Assembly (NCBI RefSeq): GCF_001949145.1
Contig: NW_019091423.1
Span: 172,669-236,668, forward strand
Source of the DNA: Acanthaster planci
Lineage: Eukaryota; Echinodermata; Asteroidea; Valvatida; Acanthasteridae
Direction of reading: 5' to 3'
Length of the DNA stretch: 64,000 nucleotides
Position numbers and translations under genes: made by a program. This document shows positions 12,758 to 24,200 of this stretch, one piece after another (position 1 is the first letter of the stretch; every line of letters starts with the position of its first letter). A model generated the notes under the pieces. The model worked only from the letters and a program-made list of their open reading frames with translations, was not told the origin of the DNA and did no database searches.

Positions 12758-13394
12758 GTGAACATTTTTAGCACTGAGTTGTTTTTGAACAGTGACCTAC
12801 ATGTATTACTATACAGGTACATAAGGCATATCCAAGGAGACATCGTTGCTATGGTGACACCACACTCCCGCACATACGCATTCTTTAACTCAGGAGAACA
12901 TGCAATTTGACCAGCTGCAAAAGATCACGCTACCACTACAACAGGGTCTGATCAAATGAGCGCAGAATACATACCTTGTGGCCACCAAGTTTCCCCGGTG
13001 ACCGACCACCAGTAAGGTGAGTATTTGCTTTTTGTAAACTTGGCAGTAAGGCTCATCGCTGTACATGTACATAAACTGCCTCAGCATTCTTCATCACTGC
13101 AGTCACTGCTTGTTTTTATCATGTTGGATTGTCATTATCGTTCCCATTCAGTGCTGGCTCTGCATTTTTCTCATACTTTTTTTGCCATTTGTAAAGTTTT
13201 AAGGATTTATGGTGCTTTGTTATTTGTCTTTGCCTACGACAATATGTACATGAGTTCACTCAGGCCGCTGAGAGCCCCCTACACAGCCATGATGGATTTG
13301 TATTCTGCTTTATTGATTAGTCCATACCAAAGATTGTATAGCAAGTTAGCAACAAAGGCACAAGATGGATAACTCCGCCCAAAAGATGTAATTA

Positions 13395-13546
13395 CCATGG
13401 CCACCGTTTGAGCAAGCAATACGCCTGCGCAGTTTACGGTAATGCTTAGGCGCAGGCTCACCAGGTGCACGTGGCTGTCGCGGGGCCTGCGCCTACGCAG
13501 TAATGTGCATTGCGCAGGCGTATCGCTTGCTCAAATGGCGCCCATG
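13395..13546. repeat. Long GC-rich hairpin
   Basis: Arms 13395-13456 and 13484-13546 are inverted copies (outer part TTTGAGCAAGC and ACGCCTGCGCA) separated by a loop of about 27 bp. Only a few mismatches per arm are visible. It may be a foldback MITE or a structured 3'-flanking element of the TRAF gene. The arms hold TGCGCA-type words. Confidence 0.8.
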
Positions 13547-13703
13547 CGATTATAACGTTTTACGTGTATTCACGGTGAAGTTCGCCATACGATCTTTGGT
13601 CAATACATACCAGTACCTCAAAGATGCTTCCATACAAATGACTTGTGAGCATCATCCAACTGTCAATAAGTTCACGAGTTACATGTATACTTGAGTGTAA
13701 TGT

Positions 13704-13800
13704 TCTGTAGCAGTTAGAAGTAGATTACTGGGCAGAATTCCATGTTCCTTTCGAGTTTTTCCAGACCAGCTGTGTTGAGCATCACCTTAATGAACAGGAG
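13704..13800 (-). pseudogene. Decayed copy 1 of the TRAF terminal exon end
   Basis: Read on the minus strand, 13799-13752 encodes LLFIKVMLNTAGLEKLE, clearly related to the true TRAF C-terminus (MFIKVIVDTTGLEKL at 14176-14135). Upstream MATH sequence is absent. The similarity continues into the downstream flank (gtagcagttag..ggcag..ttcc). Confidence 0.75.
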
Positions 13801-13881
13801 GTCCATAACCTCCTTCCATTATCTCAAAGTTTGAAGGAGCGACACTTCATTGAAATCTTCATGCATGGACTGTCGCTTACA

Positions 13882-13985
13882 CGTGACTTACAGTAAAAAC
13901 GCTGGCAGGTTCCCGTGCAAGGTTCCCAGTTCCTCATAATTTTCCAGGCCAGTTGTGTTGACAACCACCGTGATGACATCTTGAG
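13882..13985 (-). pseudogene. Decayed copy 2 of the TRAF terminal exon end
   Basis: Minus-strand 13980-13933 reads DVITVVVNTTGLENYE, again like the TRAF C-terminus. The flanking words gtgacttacagtaaaaacgc, then ttcccgtgcaaggttc, match 14084-14131 next to the true stop codon. Spacing to the real copy is about 200 bp, so this is a degenerate tandem array of the gene's 3' end. Confidence 0.75.
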
Positions 13986-14134
13986 TCCTCTCTTACGCAG
14001 AAGTCCAAAGTGCTTGTTTGAAAGAGTTGTGTGAAATGCTCACGGTAAATAGCCGACGGCGAACTACATGCATGTACGTACGTGTGACGTGCAGTAACAT
14101 TGCAGCAGATTCCCGGTCAAGGTTCTTAGGTTCA

Positions 14135-15250
14135 CTACAGCTTTTCCAGACCAGTTGTATCGACAATCACCTTGATGAACATGGTGTCATCTTTGACGTA
14201 GTTGTCACTGGCATTCAGAAGCTCCTGGGTGACAAAGAGTGGGCAGCCGGAGGCGATGTTCATGTCACTGTTTGGCTTCCTGAAGGAAGAGCTGCTCGGG
14301 TCAGGACGGAAGGCATCCACGATGTGATCTCGGTTGTTCTGATCCAGCAGCATGAAGGTCACCTTCTGCTGGAAGGGCCAGGGCAGGAGGGCGTCGTGGC
14401 GTCCCCGCATGACGACGAAGAACAGCGACAGGTGGCTGTGCTTGCCCATGCCGTCACCGTTCAGGTAGATCCTGGCTGACATCTTGTAGCCATGCCGGCT
14501 GGTGTAGAAGACAGGGGAGTAGAAGGAGGTGGTCTTACCAGACACGGCATCCTGCCTACGCCGCTTGTACTCGCTGATACGCCACAGGAGGACACCGTCA
14601 TAAGACACGGCTTCCAGGGCCTGGATGCGCAGCTCCTGCTCAGCCAAGGCGATGTTCTTCAGTGTCAGCATCTGGTCCTGGGAGTGCAGCCGCTTCTCCT
14701 GCTTCTCGGTGAACTCCTTCAGGTAGGCGTTTTGCTTCTCCAAGGCCATGGTCTTGGCATGCACTGCCTCCAGCTCATTGCTGAGCACAGCCAGGACCTG
14801 CTGGAAGGTCTCCGTACGATGGTCCAGCACAGCAATCATGGCGCTGATGTCCTCTATCTTCTTCCCCACTTCCCTCTCCAGCTTGGCTATTGCCCTATCC
14901 AGGTCTGCCTTCACTTTCTTCACGTCCTTATTGATTCTCGTGATCTCATTCTGCGGGGCTTTTGCATCTGCACAGCCAGCATTAGCTTTTCTCATTTTGC
15001 TTTCAGTTGCATCATCAGCTTTGACAACCATATGTTCCTTCAGCAAGTCAGCCAGATCTTCAAGTTCAGCCTCAGACAAGGCGGAATATTTTTTGACTTG
15101 GCTTAAACCTTCTGTCTCGTTATCTAACCGCTGTGCCCCACTATCTTTGCCCTTTGAGACAGACACCAGACTACTGATGGTATCAACAATCCTCCGGCCA
15201 TGGTCCACTAAGCTCTTACTCATGTGATCCTCCAAGCCACCTGCAACAAG
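14135..15250 (-). CDS. TRAF: TRAF exon 8 (coiled coil + MATH domain, stop)
   Basis: This long terminal exon encodes 371 residues and a TAG stop at 14137-14135. The acceptor is either AG at 15252-15251 (phase 0, joins the exon 7 donor as modelled; good pyrimidine tract) or AG at 15242-15241. Coiled-coil heptads are rich in Lys/Glu (DVKKVKADLDRAIAKLEREV), then the complete TRAF-C/MATH fold. A single exon holding both coil and MATH is compact compared with vertebrate genes. Confidence 0.96.
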   Translation of the reverse strand, partial: LVAGGLEDHMSKSLVDHGRRIVDTISSLVSVSKGKDSGAQRLDNETEGLSQVKKYSALSEAELEDLADLLKEHMVVKADDATESKMRKANAGCADAKAPQNEITRINKDVKKVKADLDRAIAKLEREVGKKIEDISAMIAVLDHRTETFQQVLAVLSNELEAVHAKTMALEKQNAYLKEFTEKQEKRLHSQDQMLTLKNIALAEQELRIQALEAVSYDGVLLWRISEYKRRRQDAVSGKTTSFYSPVFYTSRHGYKMSARIYLNGDGMGKHSHLSLFFVVMRGRHDALLPWPFQQKVTFMLLDQNNRDHIVDAFRPDPSSSSFRKPNSDMNIASGCPLFVTQELLNASDNYVKDDTMFIKVIVDTTGLEKL

Positions 15251-18200
15251 CTGAGGATATCAAGACAGAAAAAAGGAGCATCAATTAGAAAAACTGATGT
15301 CTGCATTTGTTTTGAACCTATTATCTCTTAGAAAAGCATCCACCTAGACATCAAACTTTTGTTAAAAGATTTGTCAGTGTGCTGCTCATGCCCTGTATAT
15401 GAATAGACCCGAGGTGTAACGATGTCATGTACATGTACAGTGTTTGTGTAGTGTTGAATTTCAAGAATAAGTTGAGCACGTGGAAAGATGAAGAAAAGAC
15501 TGCTTACTGATACCCCGCCAAAGAAACCCTTTTGGAATTTCATTTCTAATGAGACTGTACCCAACAAAAAATCTTTCTTTGTTGCTTTTCCTGAGCATCT
15601 AAACCAAAGGCCTGCAAGTGGTGAATGGATTAATCAGTGATATGGAAATTTTGATATACATGTGTTTTTTCCATTTGCTGATTTCAAAGCCACCAATAAT
15701 GGCTTCTTCTGGAAGAGGCAAGAGGATGTCCTGAAGTTTAAACTTCCTGAAACAAGAAACTCAAACACACCGGGCACAAAATCTTTTGAAATAATGTGGA
15801 ATGTAAAAAGACATGCCCACTTAGTTGAATCATTTGCATGTGTACACTCAATGTACATGTACATGTAAATGGCTGACATTGTAGAGATGCTTTTCATGAA
15901 CAAGTTCAGTATTTCACAATGCAAACACCTGCGCTGATATATAAGACAGACACTGGTATTACGTAAGTGTGCTGCTGTTCATTTTACACATGCACTCTTG
16001 GAATACTGAACTTGCTCTTTGCAAAAAATACTTCATTTTGATGATCCCTGAGCAGAACCTGCCTATCTTTTAAACACCTTGATTAAATCCCATGCAAACA
16101 CAGAATACGAAAACTGAGAGAAAAAAGAATCAGGCATTGTGGTTGGATTGAGTAACAGTTGGACTGCTGCGTGACGGCGCGCATAGGCATTGCGTCCATG
16201 CGCAACTTAATAAACAATGACATTCTTTGTTTGTGTTTTTGATTTATTCCGTCTTATCCTGTGTAACGGTACAAGTCTGGGAAAAGAAAACCTTCAGGTA
16301 AATAGAACAATTTAAATGAATGATTTCATTTAAGATTGGAATTTCACAGAATAAATTGTACGATACGATAAGATTGCATTAGCGATTGCCAATGTAGAAA
16401 TAAATGTAGATTTGCTTGCAATTTACAAGATAACCGAGCTCTGTCTGGCTATCCGTTCAATATATTGCTGGTTTGTACATTTGGTACATTAGACGGATTA
16501 GACTTCATTTTCTGACATGTCAATGGTATGATTTTCACTCTGCCTTCTGTTTGTTTTATTCATGATCAGCCCACTAATTCTAGTTTTAGCTCATTCTAAT
16601 TACAGCGATATCTGGTTTAGCGACTAGTTCAGTTGTATCAGATGAAGTTGATATATTTCAGTAGAATGTAAATTTATGTTAATCTTTGTCACTAGGGAAA
16701 GTGAATAGTTTGAAACTTATCGATTCAAGTTAGATTTCTAATTAAGCCCACTTTTTGTTTCTGTGTTTCCAGAATGTTGTCATTGTTCCTGGACACCCAA
16801 TAAAAAATATACAGAAGCAACGATTAGAAGATCCCGCTTGTATCGTAGTGATCTGGAGTCTTTCCAGATGTTTGTATTATAAATGGATATAAGCCCCCCA
16901 AAAAGTTAAACTGTGCGCAGTAATTTTTTAAAAATGTTTTGCGGTTTGCACAGGATTTTCTGCTGCCCCCAAGACCAACGAACATCAGCTGAGCCACCGA
17001 TAGCAATGAGGCTAAATCCAAAGCTGGGTTTCCAGTGCCATCACATTGCCAATGCAAAGAGCCAGGGATTGACCACTCAGTGTGCAGGCTAAAATTGGCT
17101 CGTAGGTAGCAATCAAGTCATGTCCGATGTGTAATGTGATGTACTGCACGCTGTATCCCAGTATGAAAGGGCTAACAAGAATACATGTATAAGTTTGTTG
17201 AAGAGTTCTGACTCATGAAGAAGGTTTGGAATCTGTTTACACTTGTTGGTGACAGTTTTGGTGGCAGTTTCATTCGTATTGGTTGAACAGAACAGAGATG
17301 CCAATAAGTTGCAGGCCTTCCAAGTTATGGAGATATTCATGTACATGTACGAGTCTGTTATCTTGACATTAACAAAGTGTGACTTCAGGGAAAATGGAGT
17401 TGCGAGATGTCTGGTTTTGAGTTAACAAGAGTTTAATGTACAGTATTTGTGTACATGAGAAAAGATTGATACATGTATATGTATATCAAAACTACGTAAT
17501 ACTGGATTTCTGATAAATCAATTATCAAGAACTCTGATAGATAGACCCCACACATGCGACTCTGATTAACCAACATCAGTATTAAGGTTGTACGACCCAT
17601 AATAGGTCCATAAAAAATCTCAACAGAATACTGAAGAAACTAGACAGTGATCCTCGTCTACCGTAGTTTCCTTACTGCAGAGCAGGAGGCATAACGGGCA
17701 CATTGAGAGAGTAAACGTATTGCTTAACTAAACCATGCAGCTGCAAGTCTTGACATTTACAGTAAAACTATACGAACATGTGTACATGTATGGCAGTTAA
17801 ATTGTGCACATCAACATCACTGGTCCCACTGCCATCACTGGTCCCACTGCCATCACGGTGCTCTTCTTTCCTATCAGACCAAAAGCCCACCCCATGTATT
17901 GCAAAAACACAGGCTATAATGCCACTGACTATGTCAATTGGGCCTGATACACCTACGTGTCCGTGTACATGCATTTGTCAAAATACAAACTGCTGCCACT
18001 GAAAGACCAGTGTCAACAATATAATTTGACTACATACATTTACATATACACCAATATCCTCATCACAGCTACTGCTGCTGCTGTCCGAGTCACTATAAAT
18101 TGGGTCAGCATCCATCTTGTCCTTATGCAGTGACAAAAATCGGTCTTAACTGCAAGAGAACTGTGTCTGTTTTGACCTCCATGTACAAACACGTTTACTG

Positions 18201-21200
18201 CGCATGCCCAGGCACTAGCTTACATTACTCTACCTGTACACAAGAGGGCGCTGTGCCAAACAATCGCAAACTATACATGTACTGTAAGGAAACTTAGAAA
18301 GGAGCTACATGTATATAACTAAATTGCGCATACCGGTATATCAATCACAACTGACTGAAGCGTACATGGGCCAATGTGCACAAAGTAGGTTACTTGATTT
18401 ATGTCGCGCCACACAATGAATACATGCGCCTCAATGGCGAAGGTCAACTATTTCTATGCAATTTACAACTACATGTAGGGCAACTGCTGAGCATGTTTCC
18501 GGAGAAATGAACTCAAAAGGCATCTCTCTCATGCTTCAAAGGGTAAGTAACAATAAACAACAGATTATTTATAGATGGTGGCCACATCTAACATGCTTCC
18601 AACCATGATTGGTATACTGCGGTATTTACAAGAGTTGTCAAAAAAAAAAAAAAAAATTGTGGGTTTTCTTTTACTTACTTGTATAAGCATCTTGTATATT
18701 GTGAAGGTCTTGATTACTCGTGCTCTTTCAATTAAAAACATGCTAACATGATATCAGCATCACACAAGTTAGTCCTAACTGAAGCCTAAATACTTGCCAC
18801 ATTTCTGACTAAAGTTAAGAAGATTTTCGAAAAAGTTTCAAAATTTTCAAAGAGGAAACTAAACCCGGTCAAATATGTGTAAATCATACATATAATTCAA
18901 GGCATGTACATGCATATCAAGCCATTCACTCTCATTTCTGTTAAACTCTTTTAAGCTTTCTGTTGTTTTAAAAGTCTTTTTTTCCAACTTTCATTCTTAA
19001 CTTAGATAATCATACCATAGATGTACCGATGCTCTCTAAAAATCAGTGACTTGGTTGACAGAAAAGACTCCAAAATCCTTTGATCAATTTTACGTACGGT
19101 TCTCAGACCAAACTTAATACTGAATTGTTGAGGGAAACTCCCCTCACGTGGCTGCAGTTGGCGGGAATGGAAGTGGAATTTACTGGCAACGCATTTCCCT
19201 GCCAAACAAGGTCATGTGATCACTGATGGGTGTTAATACAGCAATAGTCACTTCTTGTAGCTGACACACAAGAGGGCGCAACTGCGCCACATGAACAAAG
19301 GAGTTGTCTATGATCCAAATAAGCCTGTATGTCTCTGTGTCAAACTGAAGTCATGTATTGTACATGTATGTGTACGGGTAGTCCATATTATCAAGCATGT
19401 ATGCGGCCCACTCTGCAAAAATGTGTCTCAAGTCACTGGAGACACTTTTGGAATTTCACTTTGTATGAGGTTGAGGAATTTAAGCTCTTTGTTTTGATAT
19501 GTCACTCAGTTTGGTTTGATCAAAATGGACATTGTGTAGATTATACAGTGTTGAGGATTCCTACCGGTATTGCTTCAACACTGTGCAAGATTTTCTCAAA
19601 GGCCTAACTCAAAAGTGGCTCTGGCGAAACGTGACTCAGTTTTGTATAGCAGGTCACATATAGACCTTCGTGTTGTCTGCTATACTAGCAGTTTGCATAC
19701 AGGTGTACATGCAGTGACAACTGTTATACTGGTCTTTCCTAAAGATTTTTTTTATTATAAATGGATATAAGCAAAAACAAGTTAAACTGTGCGCAGCAAT
19801 CTTTAAAATTTTTGGGGCAGTTTGCACTGGGTTTATCTGCTGCCCCCAAGACCAACGAACATCAGCTGAGCCACCGATAGCAATGAGGCTAAATCCAAAG
19901 CTGGGTTTCCAGTGCCATCACACTGCCAATCCAAAGAGCCAGGGATTGACCGTTCAGTGTGCAGGCTAAAATTGGCTCGTAGGTAGCAATCAAGTCATGT
20001 CCGATGTGTAATGTGATGTACTGCACGCTGCATCCCAGTATGAAAGGGCTAACAAGAATACATGTATAAGTTTGTTGAAGAGTACTGACTCACGAAGAAG
20101 GTTTGGAATCTGTTTATAAACACTTGTTAAGGACAGTTTTGGTGGTGGTTTCATTCGTATTGGTTGAGCAGAACAGAGGCGCTAGTAAGTTGTGGCCATT
20201 CAAGTTATGGAGGTATTCATGTACATGTACCAGTCTGTTATCTTGACATGAACAAAGAGTGACTTCAGGGAAAATGGAGTTGCAAGATGTCTGGTTTTGA
20301 TGAAGAGTTTAATGTACAGTATTTATGTACATGAGGAAAATTGATACACTGTACATGTACATGTACACGTACATGTACATGTATATCAAAAATACTCAAT
20401 ACTGGATTTCTGATAATCAATTTCAAGAACTCTGATATTGACAGACCCTACACACGCGAGTCTGATAGCCAACATCAGTATTCAGATAGTATCATCCATA
20501 ATGAGTCCATTAAAAATCTCAACAGAATATTGAAGCCTCTAGACAATGACCCTGGTCTAGTTTCCTACCTGCAAAGCACGAGGCACAACAGGGGCACATT
20601 GAGAGAGTAAACATACATGTATTGCTTAATGAAACCAGCTGCAAGTCTTGACATTCACGTACATGTACAGACATGTGACCATGTACATGTATGGAAGTTA
20701 AACTGGTCCCACTGCTATCACGGTGTTTTTCTATTCTATCAAGTCAAAAACCCACCCCATGTTTTGCCAAAGCAGGCTATAGTGCCACTGGCCCACATCA
20801 TACCGATAACTGTGTCAATTGGGCCTGATGGGACATACGTATGCGCACATGCATACCCATTTGTCAAAATACAAACTGCTGCCACTGAAAGACCAGTGTC
20901 AACGATATAATTTGACTACATACATCCTCATCACAGCTACGGCTGCTGCTGTCCGAGTCACTATAAAATGGGTCAGCATCCACCTTGTCATTATGCAATG
21001 ACAAAAATCGGTCTTAACTGCAAGAGAACTGTGTCTGTTTCGACCTCCATGTACAAACACACGTTTACTGCCCATGCCCGGGCACTAGCTTACACACACA
21101 TACGTGTACATTACTCTACATGTACACAAAAAAAGAGGGCGCTGTGCCAAACAATCGCAAACTATATATGTACATATAAGGAAACTTAGAGAGGAGCTAC

Positions 21201-24200
21201 ATGGGCCTATGTGTAGGTTGCTTGATTTATGTCGTGCCACGTAATGAATACATGCGCCTCGATGGCAAAGGTCAGCTATTACTGCGCAATTTAAAACTAC
21301 ATGTAGGGCAACTGCTGTGCATGTTTCCGGGCGAGATGAACTCAAAGACCATCTCTCATGGTTCAACGGGTAAGTAACAATAAACAACAGATTATTTATA
21401 GATGGTGGCTACATCTAACATGCCTCCAACCATGGTTGGTATACTGCGGTATCTGCAAGAGTTGTCAAAAAAACCAAAAAAACACTAATTTGTGGGTTTT
21501 CTTTTACTTACTTGTATAAGCATCTTGTATATTGTGAGGGTCTTGATTACTAGTGCTCTTTCAATTAAAAAACGTACTAACATGATATCAGCATCACACA
21601 AGTTAGTTCCAACTGAAGCCTAAATCCTTTCAGTTACAACATTTCTGATTAAGAAGATTTTCGAACAAGTTTCAAAATGTTACAGGGGGAAACTAAACCC
21701 AGTCAAATACGCGTCAATTATAGATAATGTACATGTAGAATTCAAGGCATGTACATTGTACATGTATACCAAGCCATTCACTTTAATTTCTGTTAACCTC
21801 TTGAAGCTTTTTTGTTATAGAAATCATTTTTAAAGCTTTCATTCTTAACTTAGGTCATCATACCATAGACATGATAGATGCACCGATGCTCCCCAAAAAT
21901 CAGTGACTTGGTTGACAGAAGAGCTAGAAACTCAGAAATCCTTTGATCATTTTATGTACGGTATTCAGAACAAAATTTACACTCGATTGTTCGGGGGAAA
22001 ATCCCCTCACATGGCTGCAGTTGGCGGGAATGGAAGTGGAATTTTACTGGCAAGGCATTTCCCGCCAAACGGTCATGTGACGGGGTTGCTTCAGCAACAG
22101 TCACTACGTGTACACAAGAGGGCGCATACAACTGCGCTACATGAACAAAGGAGTTGTCTATGCCTCTGTGTCAAACTGAGGTCATGTACTGTACATGTAC
22201 ATGAAGCATAACAGCAACAGTAGTGTCTGCTATATAGTTTGCATACAGCTGCACCAGTCACAAAGCCCAGATATGATGTACATGTATATTTGTTCAACCA
22301 TGGACTTCCCTTGGGAGTACTGGTACACGTACATTTAGTCGTTTTTCAACTCTGAATCTTCAGCAATACGGTGTAGATAAAAGATTTAGAAAATAGCATT
22401 ACAATTGAAACATCACACAACTTTTGTCAAAAAATATAAAATACATGTATAATATAAAATAATTGTACACGTATATCAATGTACATGAAACAAAAACAGG
22501 TGTTTTAGTGCATTCACTGAAAGTGATGTGGGAACTGTATAGGTTTTAAGCCTGCATACTCACCTGCAAAATTAATGCCCATGGATACGCAGTTTAGGCA
22601 AGCACAAACATGTACAGAAATGTTCAATTAACTTATAAAATCCACAAGGTGTTTGAAAGAGTTTGAAAGCATTTCTCTGTAACACACATGCAATGTGTCA
22701 CCAAAAATATTTAGCATTTGAAATTGAATCAAACAAAGGAGCTGCACTGAGCTCCCCCCCCAAAAAAAAACATCAGTAGAACACATTTATCATTTACTTC
22801 CTGTCTGAGTAGATGCCACGTCGACACTAGTCAATTTACAGGCCAATATCAATGAGCACATCTGGTTCTTATCTACAAACATACATAAATGCATACTGCA
22901 CATGTCAGGAGCCATCCATTCCAACATGTCCAACCACAACATAACAATATCTCTAAAGGGAACAATTGTGGTAAAAATATCTGCTTATCTGGGTATCTGC
23001 AGCGTGAATTTTTATGTGCAAAAACTTCCTGGATTAACCCTAACCCCCAAGAGTGTATGTAAAATCGTGCTGAAATTGGAGGATTTGGGAGTATTAGGGT
23101 TAATACATGTATAATGTCAAATTTCAAACAAAATGAAAAATAACCTACCGACCAAACCTCTTCACTAATGTAATGAACCTCACATTCCTGAAGCAACTGT
23201 GCATTCTTCCCCTGTTCTATCGTGACAGGGACTTTACACTGAACAGAGAATTAACAAAAACTACCCTGCAATGCAGGCGTAGAAGGTTCATTCTCATTGG
23301 AGGTGCACTTTTAACATCCTGTGAGAACACATGGTACTGTACAAGTCCAAATACTAACGTACATGTATGTAACAGACACAAAGTAATGAAAGAATTTAAA
23401 TGTCACATTAGCTCATAAACAACCATAAAAATCATTATTGATACTTTTCTTACGTACATGTAGTTTTATAAACACAAAAATACATTATCATTGTCATCCG
23501 TGTATATGTATATGTACATATACATGGTGTGTGTTTATCATCGGAGTATACAAAGCATTTTTTTATAATACAAATCCATGCAAAATATATGCTCTGATGA
23601 GCACCAGTTTAAAATAACTGTGTCTACATTATAAATGTACGAGATAAAACAACATGGCTGAAAGAATCCCCTGACTTTAAGTAATGCAATTTTAGAAAAA
23701 AAAAACATGAATAAGTGACATTACTTCGTTCTCTTGGTGTTTTGAGCATTTTGAAAAAAAAAACCCAATAGACTAAATTCATTGTTTTCTTATTCCTACC
23801 CAGATTGTGGGGGGGGACCAGAATTTAGAGTCTGTCTTTGTTTTTTTCTCTTGTGACCCGGTAGGGTTTTCAGCTACATGTACATGTACGGTTGCAATCC
23901 AATAAATAAGAAAGTGCTGGCCTAACAGTGTACATGTACCAATCATATACAGGAAATATACATGTACATGTATAAAAGAGAACGGTAGGCCCACATGTAA
24001 TTATTACCATATCTAAATACTTTGCATTGTCGTGTTTTAGGAGTGATAAAATATCACTGTTCAGTACAATCTGTATTCGTTGTTGCATGAAATGAAACGT
24101 GTACAGTACAATATGCATGCGCCGTGTAGGTGTACCAGTAGTGAAAACTAAAACTGAAACTGACTTATTATTTTGACATTCACAAGCACTGGTGAGTGGT

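Noticed and set aside
14018-14479. Plus-strand 153-codon frame
   Set aside because: Antisense to the TRAF MATH domain.
14492-15227. Plus-strand frames of 159 and 204 codons
   Set aside because: Antisense shadows of the TRAF coiled-coil exon, which is clearly coding on the minus strand.
15240-15243. Alternative acceptor for the TRAF terminal exon (AG at 15242-15241)
   Set aside because: Leaves phase 1, which the exon 7 donor at 23148 does not supply; the upstream acceptor at 15252-15251 fits phase 0. It cannot be fully excluded if exon 7 ends at another donor.
23034-23103. Interstitial telomere repeat (CCCTAA/TTAGGG)
   Set aside because: Only one to two units at each end, tied to TTAA-flanked 70-bp elements; not a telomeric array.
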